Positions 16,364-24,800 are shown, numbered from the stretch's first letter. The stretch: DNA of 46,206 nt from Paracoccaceae bacterium (GCA_007116575.1 SKIF01000112.1:1-46206), one strand, 5' to 3'. A program made the numbers and translations. Notes: generated by a model from the letters alone, not told the origin.

Positions 16364-19300
16364 TCAGGTCTCGAACTCGACCAGCAGATCCTTCGCCTCG
16401 ATCTGCGCACCCGCGGTGACATGGACGGCCTTGACCACGGCTTCGCGGTCTGCGTGCAGGCCTGTCTCCATTTTCATCGCCTCGATGGTCATAAGCAGAT
16501 CGCCCGGTTTCACCTGCGCCCCAGCGCTGACCGTGACCGAGGCAACCGAGCCCGGCATCGGTGCGCCGACATGCGCGGCATTGGCCGGGTCGGCCTTGAG
16601 CCGCTGCGCGGTCTTGGCCTTGACCTCGCGATTGGCCACGCGAATGGTGCGGGGCTGGCCGTTGAGCTCGAAGAACACTTTCACATCGCCATCATCGGCT
16701 GTCTCGCCCACAGTGATCAGCCGGATCTCGAGTGTCTTGCCGGGGTCTATTTCGGCCGAGATCTCCTCGCCCGGTTCCATGCCGTAGAAGAAGGTGCGCG
16801 TGGGCAGCGTGCGTACCGGGCCATAGATGCGGTGGCGGCCCATATAGTCGAGATAGACCTTGGGATACATCAGATAGCCGTTGAGGTCCTCGTCATCGAC
16901 TTTGAAACCCTCCAGATCGGCACTGAGCTGCGTGCGCACCGCCTCCAGATCGACCGGTTCCAGATGCTTGCCGGGCCGGTCGGTGATCGGTGTCTCGTCC
17001 TTGAGCACCTTGCGCAGGATCGGTTCGGGCCACCCCCCCGGCGGCTGGCCGAGATTGCCGCGCAGCATGTCAATGACCGAATCCGGGAAGCTGACATCCT
17101 TCGCGGGGTCCTCGACATCGGCGCGGGTCAGCCCCTGGCTGATCATCATCAGCGCCATGTCGCCCACCACCTTGGACGAAGGCGTGACCTTGACGATATC
17201 GCCAAACATCATGTTCACATCGGCATAGGTGCGCGCGATTTCGGGCCAGCGCTCTTCCAGCCCAAGCGAGCGCGCCTGCGCCTTGAGGTTGGTGAACTGC
17301 CCGCCGGGCATTTCGTGCAGATAGACCTCTGACGAGGGTGCCTGCTGCGCCGACTCAAACGCCGCATATTGCGCGCGCACGGTCTCCCAGTAATCCGAGA
17401 TCTCGCGGATCGCGCGCATGTCGAGCCCCGTGTCGCGCTCAGTGTAGCGCAAGCCTTCGACAATCGAGCCCAGCGTGGGCTGCGAGGTATTGCCGGACAG
17501 CGCATCCATCGCGGCATCGGCTGCGTCCACGCCCGCCTCGGCGGCGGCCAGAATCGTCGCGCCGGCAATCCCGCCCGTGTCATGAGTGTGAAAATGAATG
17601 GGCAGGCCGACCTCTTCCTTCAGAGCCTTGATCAGCACCCGCGCGCTTGCGGGTTTCAGCAGCCCCGCCATATCTTTCAACCCCAGCACATGCGCGCCCG
17701 CGTCACGCAGCGCCTTGCCCATGGAGACATAGTATTTCAGGTCGTATTTCGCGCGGTCCGGGTTCAGGATATCGCCGGTATAGCAGATCGTCCCCTCGCA
17801 GAGCTTGTTGGCCTCGAGCACCGCATCCATGGCGACGCGCATATTCTCGACCCAGTTGAGACTGTCGAAGACGCGGAACACATCCACCCCGGTCTCGGCG
17901 GCCTGTTTCACGAAGAACTGCACGACATTGTCGGGATAATTCGTGTAGCCCACGCCGTTGGAGGCGCGCAGCAGCATCTGCGTCATCAGATTGGGCATGG
18001 CGCGGCGCAGGTCGCGCAGGCGTTGCCAGGGGCATTCCTGCAGGAAGCGATACGCCACGTCAAAAGTGGCCCCGCCCCAGCATTCGACCGAGAAAAGCTG
18101 CGGCAGCTTGTGGGCATAGGCGGGCGCTACCCGGATCATGTCGATCGAGCGCATCCGTGTCGCAAGCAGCGACTGATGCGCATCGCGCATGGTCGTGTCG
18201 GTCAGCAGGAGCTGCTTTTGCGCGGCCATCCAGTCGGCCACTGCCTGCGGCCCCTGTTCATCGAGGATCTGCTTGGCCCCGCGCGGCGGTGTTCCCGACA
18301 CTTTCGGTGCCACGGGCGTTCGCAGACCCGCCGCTGGCAAGGGGCGGCCCGCGGTCTCGGGGTGCCCGTTGACGGTGATATCGGCGATATAGGTCAGGAT
18401 CTTGGTCGCGCGGTCGCGCCGCTTGCGGAAGTTGAACAGATCCTCGGTCGTGTCGATGAAGGTCGTGGTATAGCTGTTGTCGAGAAAGGTCGGGTGTTTG
18501 AGCAGGTTTTCGACAAAGGCGATATTGGTGCTCACGCCGCGGATGCGGAATTCGCGCAGCGCCCGGTCCATCCGCGCGATGGCTTCCTCGGGCGTCGGGG
18601 CCCAGGCGGTGACCTTGACCAGCAGCGAATCGTAATAGCGCGTGATCACCCCGCCGGCATAGGCGGTGCCGCCATCAAGCCGGATCCCCATCCCCGTGGC
18701 CGAGCGATAGGCCGTCAACCGTCCGTAATCGGGGATGAAATTGTTGAGCGGGTCTTCGGTTGTCACGCGGCATTGCAGCGCGTGGCCTGACAGCGTCACA
18801 TCGCCCTGACTGGGTGTGCCGGTCGCCTCTGACAGCGTGGCTCCTTCGGCAATGCGGATCTGCGCCTTGACGATGTCGATGCCGGTCACTTCCTCGGTGA
18901 CCGTATGCTCGACCTGGATGCGCGGATTCACCTCGATGAAATAGAAGGCACCCGTGTCCATATCCATCAGGAACTCGACGGTGCCCGCGTTCTGATAGCC
19001 CACCGCGCGCCCGATCTTGAGGCCCAGCTCGCAGATTTCGGCGCGCTGGTCGTCGCTCAGATAGGGGGCAGGGGCGCGTTCGACGACCTTCTGGTTGCGG
19101 CGCTGCACCGTGCAGTCGCGTTCATAGAGGTGATAGAGATTGCCATGCATATCGCCCAGAAGCTGCACCTCGACATGGCGCGCGCGGGTGATCATCTTCT
19201 CCAGATACCCCTCGCCATTGCCGAAGGCGGCTTCGGCCTCGCGGCGGCCCTCGCGCACTTTCGCCTCGACCTCATCGGCAGAGTAGATCGGACGCATACC

Positions 19301-19807
19301 GCGCCCGCCGCCGCCATGGCTGGCCTTGAGCATCAGCGGATAGCCGATCTCCCCGGCCATTTCGCGGATCGCTGCCATGTCATCGCCCAGCACCTCGGTC
19401 GCGGGGATGACCGGCACGCCCGCCTCGATGGCCACGCGCCGCGCACTGGCCTTGTCGCCCAGTGCGCGCATGGTTTCGGCCTTTGGCCCGATGAAGGTGA
19501 TGCCGTTCTCGGCGCAGGCATCGACCAGCGCGGGGTTTTCCGACAGCAACCCATAGCCCGGATGGATCGCATCGGCACCCGACGCCTTGGCCACGCGGAT
19601 GATTTCCTCAATCGAGAGATAGGCCGCCACCGGCCCCAGCCCCTCGCCGATCCGATAGGCTTCATCGGCCTTGAACCGGTGCAGGCCCAGCTTGTCCTCT
19701 TCGGCATAGACAGCGACCGTGCGCTTGCCCAGTTCATTGGCCGCGCGCATCACCCGGATCGCAATTTCACCGCGATTGGCGATGAGAATCTTCCTGAATT
19801 CGGCCAT
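16364..19807 (-). CDS. pyc: Pyruvate carboxylase
   Basis: 1147 residues, full-length single-chain enzyme. It carboxylates pyruvate to oxaloacetate with ATP and bicarbonate, an anaplerotic step. Domains in order: biotin carboxylase (about 1-460; FRKILIANRGEIAIRVMRAA, ATP-grasp loop SHGGGGRGMRP, FIEVNPRIQVEHTVTE); carboxyltransferase (about 540-810; TDTTMRDAHQSLLATRMR, FSVECWGGATFDVAYRFL, HFHTHDTGG); the tetramerisation and linker region; and the biotinyl domain (about 1075-1147) with the biotin site AMKM at K1112. It is monocistronic, between convergent fliP and divergent uvrD. A 7-base inverted repeat 32 bases before the start is a candidate operator. Confidence 0.97.
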   Translation of the reverse strand: MAEFRKILIANRGEIAIRVMRAANELGKRTVAVYAEEDKLGLHRFKADEAYRIGEGLGPVAAYLSIEEIIRVAKASGADAIHPGYGLLSENPALVDACAENGITFIGPKAETMRALGDKASARRVAIEAGVPVIPATEVLGDDMAAIREMAGEIGYPLMLKASHGGGGRGMRPIYSADEVEAKVREGRREAEAAFGNGEGYLEKMITRARHVEVQLLGDMHGNLYHLYERDCTVQRRNQKVVERAPAPYLSDDQRAEICELGLKIGRAVGYQNAGTVEFLMDMDTGAFYFIEVNPRIQVEHTVTEEVTGIDIVKAQIRIAEGATLSEATGTPSQGDVTLSGHALQCRVTTEDPLNNFIPDYGRLTAYRSATGMGIRLDGGTAYAGGVITRYYDSLLVKVTAWAPTPEEAIARMDRALREFRIRGVSTNIAFVENLLKHPTFLDNSYTTTFIDTTEDLFNFRKRRDRATKILTYIADITVNGHPETAGRPLPAAGLRTPVAPKVSGTPPRGAKQILDEQGPQAVADWMAAQKQLLLTDTTMRDAHQSLLATRMRSIDMIRVAPAYAHKLPQLFSVECWGGATFDVAYRFLQECPWQRLRDLRRAMPNLMTQMLLRASNGVGYTNYPDNVVQFFVKQAAETGVDVFRVFDSLNWVENMRVAMDAVLEANKLCEGTICYTGDILNPDRAKYDLKYYVSMGKALRDAGAHVLGLKDMAGLLKPASARVLIKALKEEVGLPIHFHTHDTGGIAGATILAAAEAGVDAADAAMDALSGNTSQPTLGSIVEGLRYTERDTGLDMRAIREISDYWETVRAQYAAFESAQQAPSSEVYLHEMPGGQFTNLKAQARSLGLEERWPEIARTYADVNMMFGDIVKVTPSSKVVGDMALMMISQGLTRADVEDPAKDVSFPDSVIDMLRGNLGQPPGGWPEPILRKVLKDETPITDRPGKHLEPVDLEAVRTQLSADLEGFKVDDEDLNGYLMYPKVYLDYMGRHRIYGPVRTLPTRTFFYGMEPGEEISAEIDPGKTLEIRLITVGETADDGDVKVFFELNGQPRTIRVANREVKAKTAQRLKADPANAAHVGAPMPGSVASVTVSAGAQVKPGDLLMTIEAMKMETGLHADREAVVKAVHVTAGAQIEAKDLLVEFET

Positions 19808-19838
19808 GGCTGTCCCTTTTCTCCTGCAAGGCGCATTG

Positions 19839-19861
19839 ATCGGTCAGATTAGTAGACCGAT
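19839..19861 (-). promoter_or_regulatory. Candidate operator palindrome in the pyc promoter
   Basis: ATCGGTC at 19839-19845 and GACCGAT at 19855-19861 form a perfect inverted repeat with a nine-base AT-rich centre. Arm spacing of about one and a half helical turns suits a dimeric regulator. The site is much closer to pyc (32 bases) than to uvrD (about 150 bases). The regulator is not identified. Confidence 0.5.
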
Positions 19862-19958
19862 TTCTGCACTGCCGTAAAGCGGCTACAAGGTTTCGTTACA
19901 TTTCGACCCGTCTGGCCCCTCGCAGAGCGCGGCACCACGAATCGTTGCCATTATTAAG

Positions 19959-19973
19959 GAACAATAAAGGAAC
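19959..19973 (+). promoter_or_regulatory. LexA (SOS) box upstream of the uvrD/pcrA helicase
   Basis: GAACAATAAAGGAAC is an exact GAAC-N7-GAAC repeat, the reverse complement of the alphaproteobacterial LexA site GTTC-N7-GTTC. It ends 41 bases before the helicase ATG, in an AT-richer patch. Orientation relative to the gene is the same as at imuB. Confidence 0.75.
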
Positions 19974-20014
19974 ACCGCTTCCCCTTTCCGACATGGCGCG
20001 CTAGACTCGCGACC

Positions 20015-22390
20015 ATGAGCGATTTCAACACTGATCTGCCCCTCTCCGCCCGCGCCATGGCCGCGCGCCCCGCGCCCTATCTGGACGGGCTGAACCCCGC
20101 GCAGCGACAGGCGGTCGAGGCGCTGGACGGGCCGGTGCTGATGCTGGCGGGCGCGGGCACTGGCAAGACCAAGGCGCTGACGGCACGAATCGCGCATCTG
20201 CTGAACACCGGGCGGGCCTGGCCGTCACAAATCCTGGCCGTGACCTTCACCAACAAGGCCGCGCGCGAGATGAAACTGCGCGTCGGCGGCTACCTGGGCG
20301 AGGTGGTGGAGGGGATGCCCTGGCTGGGCACGTTCCATTCAATCAGCGCGAAGCTGTTGCGCAATCATGCCGAGCTTGTCGGGCTGAAATCAAGCTTCAC
20401 GATTCTGGACAGTGACGACCAGTTGCGCCTGCTCAAGCAGTTGATTGCCGCGGCGAATATCGACGAAAAACGCTGGCCCGCGCGGCTGATGGCCTCGATC
20501 ATCGATCAGTGGAAGAACCGCGCCTGGACCCCCGAACAGGTGCCCTCATCCGAGGCATCGGCCTTCAACAATCGCGGCACCGAAATCTACGCGGCCTATC
20601 AGGAACGGCTGAAAACGCTCAATGCCTGCGATTTCGGCGATCTGCTCTTGCATTGCGTCACCATCTTTCAGGCCCACCCGGATGTGCTGGAAAGCTACCA
20701 GAAGAAATTCCGCTATATTCTGGTGGACGAGTATCAGGACACCAATGTCGCGCAATATCTATGGCTGCGGCTCTTGGCCTCGGCGCATCGCAATATCTGC
20801 TGCGTGGGCGATGACGATCAGTCGATCTATGGCTGGCGCGGGGCGGAAGTGGGAAATATCCTGCGGTTCGAGCGTGATTTCGAGGGCGCGCAGGTGGTGC
20901 GGCTGGAACAGAATTACCGCTCCACCCCGCATATCCTCGCCGCCGCCAGCCAGGTGATCGCGGGCAACGAAGGGCGGTTGGGCAAGACGCTCTGGACCGA
21001 GGCGCGCGCAGGCGAAAAAGTCCGGCTGATCGGCCATTGGGATGGCGAGGATGAAGCGCGCTGGATCGGCGAGCAGATCGAGGATTTGTCGCGTGGCACG
21101 CGCGGGCTGGAGCCGTTCAGCCTGAACCAGATGGCGGTGCTGGTGCGCGCCAGCCACCAGATGCGCGCCTTCGAGGACCGGTTTCTGACCATCGGCCTGC
21201 CGTATCGCGTCATCGGTGGCCCGCGTTTCTATGAACGCATGGAGATCCGTGACGCGATGGCCTATTTTCGCCTTGCGGTTTCGCCCGGCGACGATCTGGC
21301 TTTCGAGCGGATCGTGAACACCCCCAAGCGCGGCCTGGGCGACAAGGCGCAGCAGGTGATCCAGCGTTTTGCGCGGGCGAATGGCGTGCCACTGGTGCAA
21401 GGGGCCGCGCTGGCGATCGAGGCAGGCGAGATCAAGGGCAGGGGTGCGGGGCAGTTGCGCGCGCTGATCGAGGGGATTGCGCGCTGGCATGCGGCGGTGG
21501 GCAATACGGGGCCAATGGCCGAGGATGACCTGATCGAGACCTTGGCCCCTGCGTCCGCGCAATCGCATATCGAACTGGCCGAAACGATCTTGGAGGAATC
21601 GGGCTACACAGAGATGTGGCTCAACGACAAGACGCCCGAGGCTCCGGGGCGGCTGGAAAACCTCAAGGAACTGATCAAGGCGCTGGAAGAATTCGACAAT
21701 CTGCAGGGCTTTCTCGAACATATCGCGCTGATCATGGACAATGACAGTGACGCCGCCGAGGCCAAGGTCACGATCATGACGCTGCACGGTGCCAAGGGGC
21801 TGGAATATCCGGTGGTCTTTCTGCCGGGCTGGGAGGATGGGCTGTTCCCGTCGCAACGCTCGATGGACGAAGCCGGTCTCAAGGGGTTGGAGGAAGAGCG
21901 CCGCCTGGCCTATGTCGGGATCACCCGCGCCGAGCAGCTTTGCACGATCAGCTTTGCCGCCAACCGGCGCGTCTATGGCCAGTGGCAATCGCAGATGCCC
22001 TCGCGCTTTGTCGATGAATTGCCCGCCGAGCATGTCGAGGTGCTGACCCCGCCGGGGCTCTATGGTGGCGGCATGGCCGGGGCTGCCAGCAATATCGAGG
22101 ACCGCGCCACCCGCGCCGATGTCTACAATTCCCCCGGCTGGCGGCGGCTGCAGGCCGCGAATGCCCGTGGCACGGGCCAGCCGCGCGAGGCGCGCGAGAT
22201 GGTGATCGACGCCACCGCCAGCCCGGCTTTCGAGACCGGAGAGCGCGTGTTTCACCGTAAATTCGGCTATGGACGCGTGACGTCGGTCGAGGGTGACAAG
22301 CTCTTTATCGAGTTCGAGAAATCCGGCCCGCGCCATATCGTGGCGAAATTCGTCGTCCCCGCCGCCCAAGCGGATGACGTGCCGTTCTGA
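20015..22390 (+). CDS. UvrD/PcrA-type ATP-dependent DNA helicase
   Basis: 791 residues; superfamily 1A 3'-5' helicase used in excision repair, mismatch repair and clearing of RecA or stalled polymerase. All helicase motifs are present: Q-motif GLNPAQRQAVEAL, Walker A AGAGTGKT, motif Ia TFTNKAAREM, motif II VDEYQDTN, motif III VGDDDQSIYGWRGA, motif IV LEQNYRST, motif V TLHGAKGLEYPVVFLPG, motif VI AYVGITRAE. The last ~60 residues (FETGERVFHRKFGYGRVTS, LFIEFEKSGPRHI) form the Tudor-like tail of PcrA/UvrD that contacts RNA polymerase. Upstream is a consensus LexA box. It converges with the sRNA cluster that ends 16 bases after its stop. Confidence 0.95.
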   Translation: MSDFNTDLPLSARAMAARPAPYLDGLNPAQRQAVEALDGPVLMLAGAGTGKTKALTARIAHLLNTGRAWPSQILAVTFTNKAAREMKLRVGGYLGEVVEGMPWLGTFHSISAKLLRNHAELVGLKSSFTILDSDDQLRLLKQLIAAANIDEKRWPARLMASIIDQWKNRAWTPEQVPSSEASAFNNRGTEIYAAYQERLKTLNACDFGDLLLHCVTIFQAHPDVLESYQKKFRYILVDEYQDTNVAQYLWLRLLASAHRNICCVGDDDQSIYGWRGAEVGNILRFERDFEGAQVVRLEQNYRSTPHILAAASQVIAGNEGRLGKTLWTEARAGEKVRLIGHWDGEDEARWIGEQIEDLSRGTRGLEPFSLNQMAVLVRASHQMRAFEDRFLTIGLPYRVIGGPRFYERMEIRDAMAYFRLAVSPGDDLAFERIVNTPKRGLGDKAQQVIQRFARANGVPLVQGAALAIEAGEIKGRGAGQLRALIEGIARWHAAVGNTGPMAEDDLIETLAPASAQSHIELAETILEESGYTEMWLNDKTPEAPGRLENLKELIKALEEFDNLQGFLEHIALIMDNDSDAAEAKVTIMTLHGAKGLEYPVVFLPGWEDGLFPSQRSMDEAGLKGLEEERRLAYVGITRAEQLCTISFAANRRVYGQWQSQMPSRFVDELPAEHVEVLTPPGLYGGGMAGAASNIEDRATRADVYNSPGWRRLQAANARGTGQPREAREMVIDATASPAFETGERVFHRKFGYGRVTSVEGDKLFIEFEKSGPRHIVAKFVVPAAQADDVPF

Positions 22391-22405
22391 ACCCTGTCAG
22401 ACATG

Positions 22406-22446
22406 AAAAAGGCGACGACCCCAGGGAGGAGGAGGGGGTCGCCGCC
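22406..22446 (-). terminator. Intrinsic terminator closing the CcsR-like sRNA cluster
   Basis: On the minus strand, GGCGGCGACCCC (22446-22435) pairs with GGGGTCGTCGCC (22422-22411), one pair being G-U, and TTTTT follows at 22410-22406. The loop carries the CUCCUCCUCCCU motif, so the last sRNA hairpin is also the terminator. The convergent uvrD stop is only 15 bases away. Confidence 0.8.
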
Positions 22447-22487
22447 AAATTTGCAAGACCCCAGGGAGGAGGAGAGGGCCCTTGCAA
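22411..22487 (-). ncRNA. CcsR-like sRNA unit 3 (two stem-loops)
   Basis: Two hairpins: 22487-22451 (stem TTGCAAG/CTTGCAA with GC-rich top) and 22446-22411 (12-base stem). Each loop shows CUCCUCCUCCCU, at 22474-22463 and 22434-22423, which are 40 bases apart. R. sphaeroides CcsR RNAs carry the same CCUCCUCCC loop motif in tandem units behind a DUF1127 gene. The motif can pair with Shine-Dalgarno sequences. This unit ends in the terminator. Confidence 0.75.
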
Positions 22488-22515
22488 GATCTGGACCCGA
22501 AGGCCCGGTATTCGC

Positions 22516-22590
22516 GAAGCGCAATGGCCAGGGAGGAGGAGGGCCAAGGCGCTTCTTACGTCCACCCCAGGGAGGAGGAGGGGGCGGGCG
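22516..22590 (-). ncRNA. CcsR-like sRNA unit 2 (two stem-loops)
   Basis: Hairpins at 22590-22559 (G-U-containing stem CGCCCGCCCC with GGGGTGGACG) and 22555-22516 (lower stem GAAGCGC/GCGCTTC, upper stem TGGCC/GGCCA). Loop motifs CUCCUCCUCCCU lie at 22580-22569 and 22541-22530, which are 39 bases apart. Stem sequences differ from those of the other units while the loops are identical, which points to selection on the loop. Confidence 0.72.
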
Positions 22591-22637
22591 TTCTTGTGCC
22601 GGGTGTCGGCGCACACGCGCCTTGCCCGGAAGAGGTG

Positions 22638-22706
22638 ACGATGGCCTAGGGAGGAGGAGTGGCCATCGTCGCAGTCAAACCCCCAGGGAGGAGGAGGGGG
22701 GTCTGA
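22638..22706 (-). ncRNA. CcsR-like sRNA unit 1 (two stem-loops)
   Basis: Starts six bases after the DUF1127 stop codon, so it must be processed from the same transcript. Hairpins at 22706-22675 (TCAGACCCCC with GGGGGTTTGA) and 22669-22638 (perfect nine-base stem ACGATGGCC/GGCCATCGT). Loop motifs lie at 22696-22685 and 22659-22648, which are 37 bases apart. Confidence 0.75.
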
Positions 22707-22712
22707 AATCCG

Positions 22713-22925
22713 TTATTTGCCGTAGGCGGCCTCATGCGCCAGTCGCGAGATCATCGAGCGGCAGATGCCAAGATCGGTCAGTTCTCGTGTGCTAAGCTGA
22801 GCCAGCTCGGAATAGGTCTTGTTATACACGCGCCGACGCTCAAGCCGGTCCGTGAATTGCGCCATAAGCCCGCTGAAACGACCAACGTGGCGCTGGGTGC
22901 CCAATGTTTCGGCCAAGTGTGCCAT
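22713..22925 (-). CDS. Small DUF1127 protein, CcaF1-like
   Basis: 70 residues. The C-terminal half is a DUF1127 domain (RVYNKTYSELAQLSTREL, TDLGICRSMISRLAHEAA), a short Arg-rich helical hairpin. In R. sphaeroides the homologue CcaF1 (RSP_6037) is a 71-residue RNA-binding protein co-transcribed with the CcsR sRNAs and involved in their maturation. Here length, domain and the downstream CCUCCUCCC stem-loops all match. The ATG at 22925 is chosen because it gives the family length and follows a GAAGG; an in-frame start at 22958 would add 11 residues. The known homologue is induced by alternative sigma factors RpoHI/RpoHII; I could not confirm such a promoter here. Confidence 0.88.
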   Translation of the reverse strand: MAHLAETLGTQRHVGRFSGLMAQFTDRLERRRVYNKTYSELAQLSTRELTDLGICRSMISRLAHEAAYGK

Positions 22926-22979
22926 GGTTATGCTACCTTCGTCTCTGGGCGCGATCACCTGTTTCGCGCTGTCGAAATG

Positions 22980-23007
22980 AAGATAACAATTCGCTGCGGC
23001 TGCACAA
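22980..23007 (-). promoter_or_regulatory. Weak promoter candidate for the DUF1127-sRNA transcript
   Basis: The minus strand reads TTGTGC (23007-23002), a 16-base spacer, then TATCTT (22985-22980), 55 bases before the ATG. This is sigma-70-like; the R. sphaeroides homologue uses RpoH promoters, which I did not recognise here. The rest of 22926-23151 shows nothing else definite. Confidence 0.3.
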
Positions 23008-23151
23008 TGGAGAATGCTGCATTGCGGCTATGCGCTAGAAGCATGTTTACGCGGGGTAATCCTGAGATTGACCAGTTTATGCACCAAAGGCGCGAGATTT
23101 GCTCAAAACGGTTGCAGAACCGGGATTCATCCGGCTTTCGGGGCGACGATC

Positions 23152-23589
23152 CTACAGGGCCGCGCGCAGGCCGCTGGCGATCTCCTGCATTCTTTCCGGG
23201 GCAAGACGCGGTGGGGTGGCGTAAGAATCGGCCCCCTCGGTCATATAGACTTGCGAGGTCACGTCATGCACATGATACATGGGCACGACATGGGCATGTG
23301 CATGGGGCACATGGATGCCCGTGTAGAACATCGACACCCGCTCGACCGAATAAAGCCGCTTCATCGCCCGCGCGATCCGTTGCGCGACTGTGGTCACGCG
23401 TGTGGCCAGCGGCTCGGGCAGATCCTCGAACCAGATGACATGCTGCTTGGGAATGACCAGCGCGTGGCCCTCGCGGATCGGATGCAGATCGAGAAACGCC
23501 ATCACATGCGCGTCTTCATGCAGGATATGGGCGGGCACCTCTCCGGCAGCGATCTTGCAGAACAGGCAGTCTTGCACGGGCTCTTGCAT
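23152..23589 (-). CDS. HIT family hydrolase
   Basis: 145 residues. HIT proteins hydrolyse or transfer nucleotidyl groups from nucleoside phosphoramidates, dinucleoside polyphosphates and similar substrates. The active-site triad motif is HVPHAHAHVVP (H-x-H-x-H), about residues 94-104. The N-terminus has DCLFCKIAAGEVPAHILHED with the two cysteines of the zinc-binding HIT subgroup, and the middle REGHALVIPKQH. The 3' end is convergent-free: the next gene on that side is the DUF1127 gene on the same strand, 226 bases away. The true substrate is not deducible. Confidence 0.92.
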   Translation of the reverse strand: MQEPVQDCLFCKIAAGEVPAHILHEDAHVMAFLDLHPIREGHALVIPKQHVIWFEDLPEPLATRVTTVAQRIARAMKRLYSVERVSMFYTGIHVPHAHAHVVPMYHVHDVTSQVYMTEGADSYATPPRLAPERMQEIASGLRAAL

Positions 23590-23729
23590 GGGGGGCGTCT
23601 CTGGCTGGATGGGATGCGGGTGACATTTGCATGTGGTGCATGTGGGTGTAAACCCGATTGCGCAACTGCACCTCTTGTCGCGCGGGCAGAAATGCGCATG
23701 TTCTGGGCGACAGACAAAGGATGGCTGAC

Positions 23730-24800
23730 ATGACAGTAACCCGCGACACGGTGATGGAGGCGCTGCGCAGCGTCAAACTGCCCGGTGGGGGCGATCTGGT
23801 CGGCGCGGATCTGGTGCGCGCGCTGGTGGTCGAGGGCGGTGCGGTGCGTTTCGTGATCGAAACCGAAAGCCCCGAGCACGCGCGCACGCTGTCGGACGTG
23901 CGCACAAAGGCCGAGGCGACCGTGCAGGCGCTGGACGGTGTCAGCCGTGTCTCGGTCGCGCTGACAGCGCATGGTCCGGCGGCGAAGCCGAAACAGGCCG
24001 CACCAGCGCTGAAGCTGGGCCGCCACCCGACCGATACCCCTGACAAGCAGGCGGTTCCGGGGGTGCGGCATCTGATCGCCGTCGGCTCGGGCAAGGGCGG
24101 TGTGGGCAAATCGACGGTCTCGTCAAATCTGGCCGTGGCGCTGGCGCGGCAGGGGTTGCGCGTGGGGCTGCTTGATGCCGATCTCTACGGGCCAAGCCAG
24201 CCGCGCATGATGGGCGTGGACCGTCGCCCCGCCTCGCCCGATGGCAAAACCATCATTCCGCTTGTGGCGCATGGCGTGACCATGATCTCGATCGGGCTGA
24301 TGCTGAAGGAGGGTGACGCAGTGATCTGGCGCGGCCCGATGCTGATGGGCGCGCTACAACAATTGCTGACCCAGGTGGAATGGGGTGAACTGGACGTGCT
24401 GCTGGTCGACATGCCGCCGGGCACTGGCGACATCCAGTTGACGCTGTGCTCGAAATTCGATGTGCGCGGCGCGCTTCTCGTCTCGACCCCGCAGGATGTG
24501 GCCCTTCTGGACGCGCGCAAGGCGCTGCGCGCCTTCCAGACGCTCAAGACCCCGGTTCTGGGGCTGATCGAGAACATGTCCACCTTCATCTGCCCCAAAT
24601 GCGGCCATGAAGAGCATATCTTCGGCGAGGGCGGCGTGCAGCGCGAGGCCGCGAAACAGGGGCTGCCCTTCCTTGGCGAATTGCCGCTGAGCGTCGAGGT
24701 GCGGCTTGCCGGGGATGGCGGCGTGCCCGTGGCGGCAACCGACAGCCCGGTGGCACGGGCGTATGAGCGCATGGCCAGACGGCTGATCGAGGCGCTCTGA
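23730..24800 (+). CDS. apbC: Iron-sulfur cluster carrier ApbC/Mrp
   Basis: 356 residues. A MinD/ParA-type P-loop ATPase that delivers [4Fe-4S] clusters to apoproteins in the cytosol. An N-terminal MIP18/FeS-assembly-like domain (about residues 1-90, VMEALRSVKLP) precedes the deviant Walker A GSGKGGVGKST, then LLDADLYGPSQP, VDMPPGTGD and the cluster-binding C-x-x-C in FICPKCGHEEHIFGEGG. The start at 23730 is preferred because AAAGG sits about nine bases upstream; an ATG at 23721 would overlap that site. Single gene, divergent from the HIT gene. Confidence 0.94.
   Translation: MTVTRDTVMEALRSVKLPGGGDLVGADLVRALVVEGGAVRFVIETESPEHARTLSDVRTKAEATVQALDGVSRVSVALTAHGPAAKPKQAAPALKLGRHPTDTPDKQAVPGVRHLIAVGSGKGGVGKSTVSSNLAVALARQGLRVGLLDADLYGPSQPRMMGVDRRPASPDGKTIIPLVAHGVTMISIGLMLKEGDAVIWRGPMLMGALQQLLTQVEWGELDVLLVDMPPGTGDIQLTLCSKFDVRGALLVSTPQDVALLDARKALRAFQTLKTPVLGLIENMSTFICPKCGHEEHIFGEGGVQREAAKQGLPFLGELPLSVEVRLAGDGGVPVAATDSPVARAYERMARRLIEAL

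Noticed and set aside
20759-22369. 536-codon minus-strand frame opposite the helicase gene
   Set aside because: The plus strand encodes a complete UvrD/PcrA helicase with all motifs; the opposite frame is a GC-bias shadow.
22423-22696. Regular repeats of AGGGAGGAGGAG as a possible CRISPR array
   Set aside because: The repeated part is only 12 bases, spacing alternates between about 38 and 70-80 bases, and each copy sits in the loop of a different stem. This is an sRNA cluster, not repeats and spacers; no cas genes are near.
22423-22696. AGGAGG on the plus strand as ribosome binding sites for small plus-strand genes
   Set aside because: No start codon with a coding-like frame follows at the right distance, and the functional reading is CCUCCUCC on the minus strand.
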